A stretch of DNA of 64,000 nt. It comes from Phallusia mammillata. Taxonomy: Eukaryota; Chordata; Ascidiacea; Phlebobranchia; Ascidiidae. The position numbers and the translations under genes were made by a program. Below the pieces are notes generated by a model. That model saw only the letters and a list, made by a program, of their open reading frames with translations, ran no database searches and was not told the DNA's origin. Positions 1 to 10,738 of the stretch are shown here, piece by piece. Within the stretch, counting starts at the first letter, position 1. Each line of letters opens with the position of its first letter. The stretch covers positions 309-64,308 of the forward strand of contig QLIY01000025.1 of NCBI GenBank assembly GCA_003260075.1, written 5' to 3'.

Positions 1-865
1 GACAAAACTTTTAAAGCTGGGTTATTGCTAAAGTTGGTTAAGTTTTTTCTTAAGAATCTAAAAATAACCAGGACGTTAAATTCGCACAAACACGCGTGTG
101 GGGACCCATCTGTTTTTGCTTGCAAAAACAATCATATATGTAGATCAAATGATGTGTATCGTAAATTGGTAAATATTGTATAGAATATATAAAATGGAAG
201 TATATCAGAAAGCCACCTTTCTAGTTCTTATATGAGTAAACTAGGTTGCCTTCAAAGAGGTAAAATATAATTTGGTTAAAAACAGTTTAGTAAATAAAAA
301 AATAACACTTTTTGTGAGAAGACATAAACTTGACATATGGATACTTACTGTGATCCGCAAACATTGATGGGTCATTGTGGGAAAACTCGGCCATGCTCAT
401 AACAGAATGTTGCGAATCGCAATCAAACTTCTCCAAATGTACAACTTTTATTTCCACCAACCGCCAATAAGGAACGCGGTTATTGGGTAATTACCTCGTG
501 TATAACATTGTGCTGTCCGTTTTTCTATCCTGGTACTGAAGATTTAACGAGTCACATAACCTAAATCGGCGATATCGTAAATAGTAAATGCAGTAAAAAC
601 GCCACGGCACTCTTTTGCAAATCTGATTCTCTTCCGTTCACAGAAAGCAAAACATTGCTGCCTGACCTTTTTCGTTCACGTTACACCAATCAATGTTAAA
701 ATAATTTGCTTGCTGGATTTAAGCTTTTGCCATAGAAATTTATATTTTAATGTGTGTTTTTTTCAACAATGAGAAATGGTCAGTGATTTTTTGAGTGATT
801 TAAGTTTTTACAACTCTATCCGAATTTTTTATAACGCACTTTGACTCGAATCCCGTTCTTTAAAT

Positions 866-1089
866 CAGGGGTCAGCAACCTTTTTTGCCTTGCGGGCCGT
901 TTTTGAAAGTGAAATTTTATCGCGGACCGGTCTTTGAAAAACTACAAATATTTAGCAATAAAAACGCTTAAATTAGTTTATCATTCCTAGGGATACATAG
1001 GCAAAATGTTTTATAGCATTTAACCTGAAAAATTATACGGCCCGGTAACGAACTGCTCGCGGACCGGTACCGGCGGTTGCCGACCACTG
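866..1089. mobile_element. Short hAT-like element
   Basis: The ends are imperfect inverted repeats: CAGGGGTCAGCAACC on the left and, read in reverse complement, CAGTGGTCGGCAACC on the right. The flanking 8-mers CTTTAAAT and CTTTCGAA match at five positions, as a decayed 8-bp target duplication would. Inside, GCGGGCCG and GCGGACCGG motifs lie near both ends. At 224 bp it has no coding capacity, so it would be a non-autonomous derivative. The hAT assignment rests on the CAGNGGTC-type terminus and 8-bp duplication and is inferred. Confidence 0.6.
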
Positions 1090-2315
1090 CTTTCGAAAAG
1101 ATGGAACAGACTCAGGTTCACTACCCCAATGGATTTTATTCATACGGATTTGTTACCACATGGATTTGACTTTTTTCGAGACTCAAATGAATCTTCGGAC
1201 ACCTGTTGGACATATCGTAAACAACTATATTTGGTACACATTTTCGTACATTTTAACATATTACGATGACGCTATGTTATTTGTTTGTTGAAGGGTCGTT
1301 GTAAATGTGATTAACTGTTTGTTTCCTGACGTAGTGCAAACGTTTGACCACCAAGTTACATTATTTTGCCACTGACAGCGATCATGATGTAGATAAAGTT
1401 AATGCAGATTTTTTTTCTTTTGCGACTGTACGGTACGTTTTACGTTGTACATGCTTTGAATCTGGTCGCAAATGACGTAGCCTACCATACTCCCGCACTG
1501 TTTAAAAACTTGTATGGTCAAATTTGCAAACGTTTGAAAAACAAACAGGTTGCACCAAAACCAACCACCCGCTGTGGCCAACCTGCAAATACCGTGTGAT
1601 CGCTGTGGCCGACCTGTAAGGGTAATTGTGACTTTGACGTGTTATTTCCATTACAAACCTTCACCCCAACCCGAATAGCTCTAACCGTCAGCGCATATTA
1701 AAAAATGGCCATAGCGATCTAGCAGTGTTTACAGGTAGGCTACAGCCTTTAGAAAGTTTGCATAGGCTGGCCACAGCGGTCAAGTGCTATTTATATACAC
1801 CCCCACAAGGGTGCACAACCTGCGGCCCACATCCCAACTATACAAAAGTGTACTGCGGTCGTGTATGGATCATAATACTGCCTGGAAAGAATTTAGTTGA
1901 GGCGAAACCGCGATGGATTTACAGGCTGATTGTTAGCAAACAATAAGTAACGCACAGACAATACGAAGTGTAATAATACAGAGAGTGACGTTGTAAGCAG
2001 TTGAATCGATCGGCAAAACGTCCAATTCAGTTGGAGAATTATGAGATACTATGAGATAAATGCCCTTTCTTCAGAGTTTGAAATTGAATTTACAAATGAC
2101 AAACATAGAGAAGATAGCAGCCGTTGCATGTTTGAAACGAATAAAATGAATTAATGTTGCATAACTAACATATTAACTGTTTGTCTTTGACAAGCGTTTG
2201 TGCGTAATTTATGTTTCATTAAGTGGATAGTAGTGATTGTAGCCTACTGTGGCAAACTGACGGTGAAGATAGGGAATTTCCCTGTCACGTTTGTACGTGT
2301 TTCAACAATATATAC

Positions 2316-2812
2316 CAGTGTTTCATACCGGAACGGAACGTTATACCGGAACGAAATAAATAATTTTTGGCTCAAATACCGGAACGAAATACCGAAATAA
2401 AAAATATTCAAAATACCGGAACGGAACGAAATACCGTTATATTTTATTCCGGTATTTCGTTCTGGACATTTGACATGAAACAATTGCTGAAAATTTCGCG
2501 CCGTTAAGCCATAATAAAAATTGAGGCTCCTACAATTTACATCCGTTTGACCATTATTGACAAATGTTATGTGACGTAACAACTACCGACATTATTCTTG
2601 TGTGTTGCAACTGTCTTTCTTTTTTCGTTTAATAGTTGTAAAGACCACAAAGAAATGTTCTTGTTTTCAGACCGAAATACCGAAAAATACCGTTATAATT
2701 TTATTTCGGTCAGACCGGAACGAAATGAAAATATCGGTCCAGAACGAAATAACTAATTTGCTCAGAACGAATAACGTTATTTGGTTTCGTTCCGTTCCGG
2801 TATGAAACACTG
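2316..2812. mobile_element. hAT-like MITE with perfect 8-bp target duplication
   Basis: A 497-bp element with terminal inverted repeats of more than 20 bp beginning CAGTGTTTCATACCGGAACG. It is flanked on both sides by the exact 8-mer ATATATAC (2308-2315 and 2813-2820), which is a target-site duplication. The motif ATACCGGAACGAAAT recurs several times inside the left end and in both orientations nearer the middle and right end. This resembles subterminal transposase-binding repeats. There is no transposase reading frame. The superfamily is inferred from the 8-bp duplication and CAG/CTG termini. Confidence 0.8.
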
Positions 2813-3194
2813 ATATATACACAGTTAAAAGTCACAGAAGATTGACTTTCACAGCACAGACATGTTTAATAGTAATAAATTACAGTAGAACAATTACATC
2901 ACATCTAACAAATACACCAATGTATCCAGAAATGCATGAACTCATGAAACACTGCTTCAACTTCTATTGACAAGTGGTGCAGGTGGATGTAGTGATTGAA
3001 AAAGATGAATAGTTTGAAAATTTCAATTTGTTTTTATTGTTGAGTTATGCTTCATAAAACTTTCATTCAGAATTCGTTTTTGCATAGATTCAAATTGCAC
3101 TTGTTGATAAGTCTTTCCTGCTTCGAAACAAATATTGCCAACAGGCAAACCCACAACAACATTATTCTTTAGTAAACTAGTATGTTATAATATG

Positions 3195-3491
3195 TCATCC
3201 CCATGCCTGAGTCCTTGCATAATGCAAAACCAACTTTCCATCAACTCCAAAGCATTCATATAAAGATCCAATCTCTCTGTCAGGAGATGGGGCAAATGCT
3301 TGATTGACGTACAAAAATAGAGACTCGGATGGTTCACATTTGAGTAATTTTCTCAGAAATTCAATTACCCATTGCACTGATTGTGAAGGGTCAACTTGCC
3401 ATTTTTTGCGCTTGAGAATTGGTGCATCACCTGTAGGTCTAAGCAGCACCTCAACCTTTTTTGGCTTGTTTTCGTCACTTGTTGTAGCCAT
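3195..3491 (-). CDS. ATG12: Ubiquitin-like autophagy protein ATG12
   Basis: A complete 98-residue protein in one uninterrupted frame. The C-terminal 80 residues match the ATG12 ubiquitin-like fold: LVLHYARTQAWG at the C-terminus resembles the family's HYCKSQAWG ending, and FLYVNQAFAPSPD is the characteristic central segment. The terminal glycine is the residue that ATG7 and ATG10 activate and attach to a lysine of ATG5. The ATG12-ATG5 conjugate then joins ATG16 and promotes lipidation of ATG8 on growing autophagosomes. It lacks most of the low-complexity N-terminal extension of the vertebrate protein (human is about 140 residues). The vertebrate gene has introns and this one shows none. The start chosen is the first Met of the frame, and no upstream exon is apparent. 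Confidence 0.92.
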   Translation of the reverse strand: MATTSDENKPKKVEVLLRPTGDAPILKRKKWQVDPSQSVQWVIEFLRKLLKCEPSESLFLYVNQAFAPSPDREIGSLYECFGVDGKLVLHYARTQAWG

Positions 3492-3539
3492 ACTGTTTCA
3501 TTATTTATATTCTGCTTTACAGACACAAACATAAAAAGA

Positions 3540-4463
3540 TGTTGTTATTACAAGTATACAATTTTTACCACATAAAATGCACAACCTTATAATACTGAAA
3601 ACTATTTTGTGTGCAAAGTAGTTAGTCAGGTGCATGTAACTAAACCAAGATGGTTAAAAATAAAAAAATAAACTCTCTTTCTAGTATATACTCCACTTCC
3701 ACTTTATAACTCTATGTTGTTGTCAACGTCAATGATGGCATGTTTATCCAAGAAAGATGCTTAAAAATACTTAGTGTTAAATTGTCAATAGTTAATACTG
3801 ATAAAAGTTATCATGAAGCTTGGATACTTCTAAGTTACCATGGGTATTTATAAATAAGATCTTTTCGGAAAATGCATGTTATTTTACACTTGAAACACAC
3901 GTTTTACTTTTACTAATCTGAACAATTCTATTTATTTCAACACTCAACAGTTCCAAATTCCAACAGCTTACCCAAGTAGTTTGCAAAACAACATCATTGA
4001 ACTGAAGCCCCAAACAAACTTTACTCCCATAATATTGTCACACCGATTCGGTTCAACAACTGTGAGTATAGTGACGTAACATTCGTTGCTGTCAACCATT
4101 TTTACCATCTGGTTTTTAAATGATTCCAAAACTTTGTAACACCGAATTGATCAATTTATGACGTCACAATGGGCAATATGGCTACATAAATTTAAAAGAC
4201 ACTTTTAATCCGCGTGGTGTTCAGTTATATTGCAGGGGTGCACACGCCCAAGTTGGTATCTGACTTTACTGCTCGAGTGATTTACCAAATTATCATTCTT
4301 AACTCTTCATATACTTTATAACGTTGCCCTACATATTGTCACGATGTGTCGCTGGTTTATTTCGCCTTGTTGACGCATGGTGAGTCTATTCTAGTATAGT
4401 CTCGTACAAATCTGCAAAATACTTTCAGACTAGGCCTAACCTCTGTAACAAAAAGTTGTAATG

Positions 4464-4550
<87 letters not shown>

Positions 4551-4817
4551 AGTTGTGCTCCTCTGGGTTATACAATACAAGGAAAAAGGAACAACAAAAA
4601 TCGAACAAAACATATATTTTGAAAACAAAATGTTTGTTTGACAAGGGGGGCGATTTGCAGAGGCTATTAAATAGGCCTACAATTAAGTATCCAACCGGGT
4701 TAAAACACTTTTTTTATTTGGGCCAATATTCAGAGTAGGCCCAGCCAGGCCAGGCTATTTGCGAACAAACATGTGCAAGTTTTTTTGTTCTTTTTTTCTC
4801 AGTTGCTGTGGAAACTA
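3540..4817. other. Intergenic region with 86-base poly-C tract
   Basis: No gene is recognised between ATG12 and the ZP-domain gene. The only marked feature is a run of 86 C residues at 4465-4550. Glycine-rich open frames across it on the minus strand are translations of the homopolymer and are not genes. No nearby duplicated sequence accompanies this tract, unlike the shorter C runs elsewhere in the window. Confidence 0.6.
4465..4550. repeat. Poly-C homopolymer (86 nt)
   Basis: An uninterrupted run of C. It is the longest of twenty C or G tracts in the window. It may be a true simple repeat or an assembly filler. Related long tracts at 39930-39952 and 47810-47853 appear to replace ordinary sequence. 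Confidence 0.9.
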
Positions 4818-7800
4818 TTAAGAACTTGGTAAACTGATGGACTTTTCGGTGGAACTGACAGATAAGGAGTCTCTTTTTAACATTTGCTTCCTGTGGTAAC
4901 GGCGTCTCTTCACAACGGTGGCTATCACAAGGGCGATGCTTATGAGCAAAAGAATTCCGAAGACAGATCCAAATATGCAGTTTGTTAAAAGTTCTAAAAA
5001 GTGAAAAACAATGTAGGCCTATGTGTCCATAATTTTAACATTAAACTGCGAAATTTACCTTGGTCTTGTTCGATAACATGCAAGTCAGTATGAAAACTTG
5101 GCTGTCCCTTTCCCTTGACGGTTGCCAGTGCGATGGGGCCAAAAGTTAAAAACCCGGAGGGGCCATCGGATCCCTGGCTTTTGGTATCAGTGTTTCGTTT
5201 TGCTCTAGTTAACCGGGAACTAATATCATTGTTGCAAAGTGGCTGCAAAAGAACGGTAACTTAAATTAGTCTGTAACATAACGCTACTCTATATTAGACG
5301 TTTAGTCTTCGAATTAATGTCGTTTTTGTTTCTTACCCCTGACCCGGAACAAATTTCGGACGTCTTGTTGCACACATACACCTCACAATGTAGATAGATA
5401 TACCTACAACAACAAAAATGAAGCAAAATTATACAAGTGTGTTGGTGACCGCATGGTGCGATAAACTTACTCGTCCTGGCTGTTTTTCCACCGGAACATT
5501 TGAAAGGCAAACCTTGCTTTGTCGTTTTCTCCATTCGAAAAGATTCGTACGGTTTTGTCTCTTGGACTCGCACACCTGTGGGATACCATATTTTTTTTTT
5601 AAAAAAACAAAGTTTCGCTCGAAAATAGTAAATGTGATTATACCTTCCGGTGATCAGAAAGTGGTAGTTTTTCATTACCTCATACTTTTGACTGGTAGTG
5701 GCGTAACAGCTATCAAGTGACGTCACTATGCTGTTGTCGCCAAAGATATTGTTCGTGTCTACAGATACGTAAACAGGAACACCTGAAAAGAAAGGCATTT
5801 TATTTGTTATGTAGCAGTAAAAAAAGTAATGGTATATGAAGACATGGCAAAGTATTTTAGTTTATCGAAGGATATATGTCTCCCAATGTTCCGAAGTAGA
5901 TCTATCTTACCTACTACAACCGACGGTCGTGGACCAAATTTGCTCTTGGGGTGGAAATCACTTCGCTGATATAAATTCATCGCAACACTCAATGTACCAC
6001 GGGCTGTGGCAAAATTTAGGGTTCTAAACACAATTGGTATAATTTTGTAGAAAATTTGACGTGATATGTTTAGTGTGTTAAATGCCCCCCCCCCCACAGA
6101 TACGTAAACAGGAACACCTGAAAAGAAAGGCATTTTATTTGTTATGTAGCAGTAAAAAAAGTAATGGTATATGAAGACATGGCAAAGTATTTTAGTTTAT
6201 CGAAGGCCCCCCCCCCACAGATACGTAAACAGGAACACCTGAAAAGAAAGGCATTTTATTTGTTGTGTAGCAGTAAAAAAAGTAATGGTATATTAAGACA
6301 TGGCAAAGTATTTTAGTTTATCGAAGGATATCCCCCCCCCCAGTAAACCTTGGTTTAACCTGATTCAAAAATTTGTAAGGTGGCAAGGCGTGAATTAATC
6401 TACATCGGATAAACCGGATCTTCGCATAACCCGGACACTTTTTTTGGCATAAATGGGCCTGGATTTATCGAAGTTTTCTAAACTATGGATGTGAAATTAT
6501 CGTCACTTGGAGCTTCTATTTGAAACCTCAACTATTAGAATAGCCTCTGTAGTTTCTGGTCTGAATAAGAAACGTTTTCGGATAACAACAACTTACCTGA
6601 TTTGTGGTGTAATTGCTAATGGTGAGCTGACCACATATTTGTCATCGTACTGACAATCCAAGCTCATGATGGCTTTGTACGAACGAGGCCCCCCCCCCCA
6701 ACAACAACTTACCTGATTTGTGGTGTAATTGCTAATGGTGAGCTGACAACATATTTGTCATCGTACTGACACTCCAAGCTCATGATGGCTTTGTACGAAC
6801 GAGGGCCCCCCCCCCCTGTGGCAAAATTTAGGGTTCTAAACACAATTGGTATAATTTTGTAGACAATTTGACGTGATATGTTTAGTGTGTTAAATGCAGT
6901 AAACCTTGGTTTAACCTGATTCAAAAATTTGTAAGGTGGCAAGGCGTGAATTAATCTACATCGGATAAACCGGATCTTCGCATAACCCGGACACTTTTTT
7001 TGGCATAAATGGGCCTGGATTTATCGAAGTTTTCTAAACTATGGATGTGAAATTATCGTCACTTGGAGCTTCTATTTGAAACCTCAACTATTAGAATAGC
7101 CTCTGTAGTTTCTGGTCTGAATAAGAAACGTTTTCGGATAACAACAACTTACCTGATTTGTGGTGTAATTGCTAATGGTGAGCTGACCACATATTTGTCA
7201 TCGTACTGACAATCCAAGCTCATGATGGCTTTGTACGAACGAGGCGTCGAAAAAACGATTTCATTGCGGAAAGTATATTCTCCTCCTTTATGCTGCAACA
7301 CAGGTCATTTGTGTAAACAATCCTATTGTTCTAAAACACTTTTAGTCATAAGGTAACACTCACATCGACCCGTGTTCCACAATCTGTAAACGGCGAGTAT
7401 GTGGTTATGACGTAGCCGCTGTCGATTCTTTCGGCAAAACACTCTGAGTGTTGGTAAAAGTGCAACTGTCTTGCGTCGGTTATGTCAATGTTGTTTCGTG
7501 TGAAAAAACTGAATTTAAGATATTTCGGTTTATTTCAGTTTTCATTCAACTTAACTCAACCGAGGGCTATCAAAACAACACCAGCAACATCCATAGTAAA
7601 TTATTTCATTTGTTGATTAGTTATCCAGCTGAAAAAAACTTCAAAGCTCAATTTTACTCACCTGTCGCTTATTGTCACATGAATGCTACCTGGGTTGCAG
7701 TGTAGTTTTGGGTCGGCCCAAACTGAAATATAAAAATAAATTATGTTATTTTTAAACAGAGAGTAGCCTAGCTTATTAAAACTTACCTGCTGGTACAAAG

Positions 7801-7826
7801 CAAAAGACAACGCACCAAAACATCAT
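4818..7826 (-). CDS. ZP-domain type I membrane protein
   Basis: Ten exons join in frame: 7826-7787, 7722-7662, 7469-7364, 7292-7153, 6023-5911, 5782-5644, 5575-5471, 5403-5337, 5242-5059 and 4993-4818. Together they encode 376 residues. Exon 1 is a signal peptide (MMFWCVVFCF). Exons 2-8 form a zona pellucida domain: ADPKLHCNPGSIHVTISD opens the N-terminal half, then come CFAER and TDCGTRVD, a conserved tyrosine and cysteine spacing, and RFAFQMFRW before YIYLHCEVYVC in the second half. Exon 9 carries a dibasic RAKR furin-type site after the last cysteines. Exon 10 is one membrane helix (around GILLLISIALVIATVV) and a short basic tail. ZP proteins polymerise extracellularly after cleavage at such sites. 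Which ZP family member this is cannot be told. The intron between exons 4 and 5 is inflated by poly-C-bounded copies of exon pieces (6085-6895). Confidence 0.9.
6085..6895. repeat. Patchwork of five local copies separated by poly-C
   Basis: The expected sequence runs from 6084 directly into 6896. Between them lie five fragments, each starting right after 10-11 C residues (6085-6095, 6207-6216, 6332-6341, 6689-6699, 6806-6816). The first two copy 5760-5872, which includes the start of ZP exon 6. The third copies 6896-7245 and the fourth 7142-7246, both including the 3' part of ZP exon 4. The last copies 6005-6083, the start of exon 5. Copies differ by scattered substitutions. This looks like overlapping allelic contigs placed in tandem. 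Confidence 0.85.
6896..7040. repeat. Dispersed repeat, possibly pogo/Tigger-like
   Basis: This stretch (also in the copied block at 6342-6480) contains CATCGGATAAACCGGATCTT followed by CGCATAACCCGGAC. A related sequence lies in an ATR intron around 37796-37960, with CATCGGTTAATCTGGATCT and AATCCGGATCTTCG. Repeated CCGGAT/TAAY phrases next to an AGTAAACCTTGG start suggest a pogo or Tigger-type non-autonomous element. I could not define both ends. Confidence 0.35.
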
Positions 7827-7869
7827 GGCGGTTTGGATGTTCGCAGACCTTTAGTTACATGCCACAAAT

Positions 7870-10733
7870 GATCAATTTAAGTTAAATCATATCTATTTCT
7901 GTAACTTTGCACCTGTACACCTGCAAGTGTTTTTCGTTGGTTAGTTTAACTTTAAAGGCAACAATGCACTAAATTACAGTGATGCTTATAACTGCAGTTT
8001 AGGCATTATCAGCAAAGTCCGCTTAGCCTATTTACACATGAAAAAAGCGACGAAAACCTGCTAGACAGGCTTTGGCAATTTTTATCGCATCTTCACAAAA
8101 CCACAACGACGTAAATTTATCTCGAAATGCACTGCTGGTTTATATTTTTGAGGTTTCTAGATGGAAACTGCAGTCTCTCACTAGTAAGAAATAATACGAC
8201 AAACTCAAACAGATTTTCAAGTTTCAACCCTTAATAAATTTCTTTAGCCTGCCTACGGCGCCATTGCTTTGTTGACTAAAACGCTTGATGCCCTAAGCCA
8301 AGTTATCCCAATCTTTGCCATTAACCTTTGAACACCGATTGAAGCTCGTCGCTCACTTTTACATCAAAAATAACGTTAATGTTATGACCTGGTAACGGTA
8401 AAAAACAAAAGCAAAACAAAATGTATTACCAAATAAAGTCTAATCACAGCTAGCTTAAAAAACAGTTTTTAAAAATCAGTTTTCACTCAATAACCTTTTT
8501 CGGTAACTATTCTTTCACTGCGTGACAGTTTTAAAACAAAAATAATTATAGAACAAATCCGAGGTAAGCTATTTAGGACCTTAGCAACGCCCGTAATACC
8601 TCGACGAATAAAGGGTCAAGTTTTTAAACAAACACACAAGATCACATTAGTGTAGTGCCTGGGGGCATGCAAGTGATGCTGTCGTCATTTGTGGCATTTA
8701 CCAGCAGTATGGTGGAGGTAATGACTTTTTTGTGTGGACTTCCTTACGTAATTAACATTTACGATGTGGTACATCAACTTATTATAGTAACCAAACCACT
8801 CTCACGCTTTTGAGACTGGTAAATTCGCCATATGTTGGTGAATTTTGTTGCGGTAAATAAATGCTTTCCCCCCCCCCCTCTCACGCTTTTGAGACTGGTA
8901 AATTCGCCATATGTTGGTGAATTTTAAAAGCATAGAGCCAATAAAATTTGTGAATTTCGTTGTGGTAAATAAATGCTTCTAAGCCTCTGGGTATGGCGAA
9001 TCAAAAGAGGGCCGCCATTTGATTTAGGTCGTCGATTACACTAGTTCGGAAAACCTTTTGATAACTGATCGTCGTACTTATTGCATAATGGTCTAACGTT
9101 ACTGACTTTTCAAGCTTTGCAGCAAAAAATAAATATTTCATAAAGACACTGCCGTTCTGGTTTAAAAAAATTGGGTTGCAACAGCACATATATATTAATT
9201 TACGCATAATATTAAGTATCTACAGGTCATATTACTACAGATTAGCTCCTTGCACATTTTTAGTGTTTAAGTACTAGTGTCAACTGACAACGTACTTAGC
9301 CGTAAAGTTCGTCCTGTAGAAGAAAACTATTAATACGTATTCACATAGACCCCAAATCCCCCATTATCGAGGAAGTGTATTAAAATGAAAGTTTAATTGT
9401 GAACTGTCACCAAGCAACAGATCCACACAACATTTGCCGAGTAAGTGCACATTATATGTTTAATATTACACATCAAATTAAAATTGGGGAAAGGCAGCGT
9501 CAACGATAGTGATTAGCGTTTGAAACAGACGACTTTGCAGCATTGCTACACGGTAAATTAAGCGAGGTTTACTACCAGCTTAGGCAGTCAACCTTGGTAC
9601 ATGCATAAGAACGGAATACTCCCATGTAACAGGGCCAAACTTAGCTTCCATGGAGGAATGAAGCTGTTTGGGATGTTGTCTCCTTCTGATGTCTGCACAA
9701 GGACGATGTACGTCATCAAACTGATGCAATGGTTAAGCTTCATTTCATGGTAAACTATATCCCGTTTTTCTATCTTTCAAGAAATACACAACAAAGTGGG
9801 AAGGAAGTCTACAATGTAGCTTACATAAAAGAATCGAAGACAAAGCACTTAAAATCGGTTCGTTTAAATGTTCGCTAGGGCCATTCGGTTTTGGCGACAT
9901 GGATGTATGTTTTCCTAGGTTGGCAACAAAAAGCCAGCTTAAAATCCGCTTAAAACTGCAACAAGCACTTCGTACAGGAGATAACTGCCGATACATGGAA
10001 TGACACACAGTTAATGGGCACAAGATACACATACATACATTTACATACAACACACGGAAAGGCAAAAACATAAATGGTTCCTGCGATTTGGTAAGACAAA
10101 GCACGCTGGGTTGACGCTACAGTGCGATAAAAGTGAGCTCAGCCAACTGGGTTGGTTGAAAACACAAATGATTTGGGTGAAAGAAAAAAGGCCAAGATTA
10201 GTTGATTTTACACATACTGCGAAATTGGAAATCACAATGGACATGATTCAAACAAAGGGATTCAAAATGTCGAGATCCAACACACGATCTTGATCTCGCC
10301 CATAAACTTCGATAAAGTTCCGTTTTTGATTTGGATACCTGAAATACAATAATATTTATCTCGTTTACAATCAAGGTTAATCACGGGATGGTAAGATACT
10401 GTTGGCATTGTGATAGATAGAAAGCTGGCTTTTCCATATTTGGCATTTAAATGTTCCTTGTACTGCTGATGAGAGATTTACCACATACACCATTTGTCAT
10501 ACTTACATCCGATATAGATTTTGTTTTTCTTGATCATACGAGTGTGTAACAAACCAGCGTTTTAGATCGAAAAAATACAGCGAAAACTGTATGTGTCCCC
10601 TTATAAATAAAGGGGAGTCATATATTAAGACAAACACAGATTCAAAAACACATCACAAAATTTTGATGAACCATAAATGCGACTCAAGTTTGCCTTTGCA
10701 TTACTTTTCTTGTATCATATAATCTAACCTGGT
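7870..10733. other. Intergenic region, no gene recognised
   Basis: No exon series with consistent splice phases could be built here. The stretch nearest cortactin (about 9640-10733) could be its 3' untranslated region, although a poly(A) signal already overlaps the cortactin stop codon. Minus-strand open frames near 9745-10244 resemble no known protein. Confidence 0.5.
8799..8925. repeat. Local duplication with poly-C junction
   Basis: The sequence beginning TCTCACGCTTTTGAGACTGG near 8801 recurs at 8879 immediately after 11 C residues (8868-8878). The copies are identical for about 45 bases and then diverge in structure. This is the same arrangement as at the other short poly-C tracts. Confidence 0.85.
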
Positions 10734-10738
10734 TTATT
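10733..10738 (-). promoter_or_regulatory. Poly(A) signal overlapping cortactin stop codon
   Basis: On the minus strand the stop codon TAA lies inside the hexamer AATAAA (CAATAAACC). If used, the 3' untranslated region would be only a few tens of bases. Confidence 0.4.

Larger units (their letters stand above)
1..3194. other. Gene-poor intergenic region
   Basis: I see no convincing coding sequence here. The open frames are short, AT-rich and resemble no family I know. The region holds two short transposon-like elements, at 866-1089 and 2316-2812, listed separately. A short phrase, CGCTGTGGCC followed by RACCTG, recurs near 1571 and 1601, with an inverted version near 1768. It may be a decayed repeat. 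Confidence 0.6.

Noticed and set aside
4357..4644. Glycine-rich open frames on the minus strand
   Set aside because: They are translations of an 86-base C homopolymer with no coding context on either side.
5807..6133. 108-codon frame as a separate gene
   Set aside because: It is ZP exon 5 read through into its introns and a duplicated start of exon 6.
9745..10244. Minus-strand frames below cortactin as a gene
   Set aside because: No domain or consistent exon structure. They more likely lie in an untranslated or intergenic stretch.
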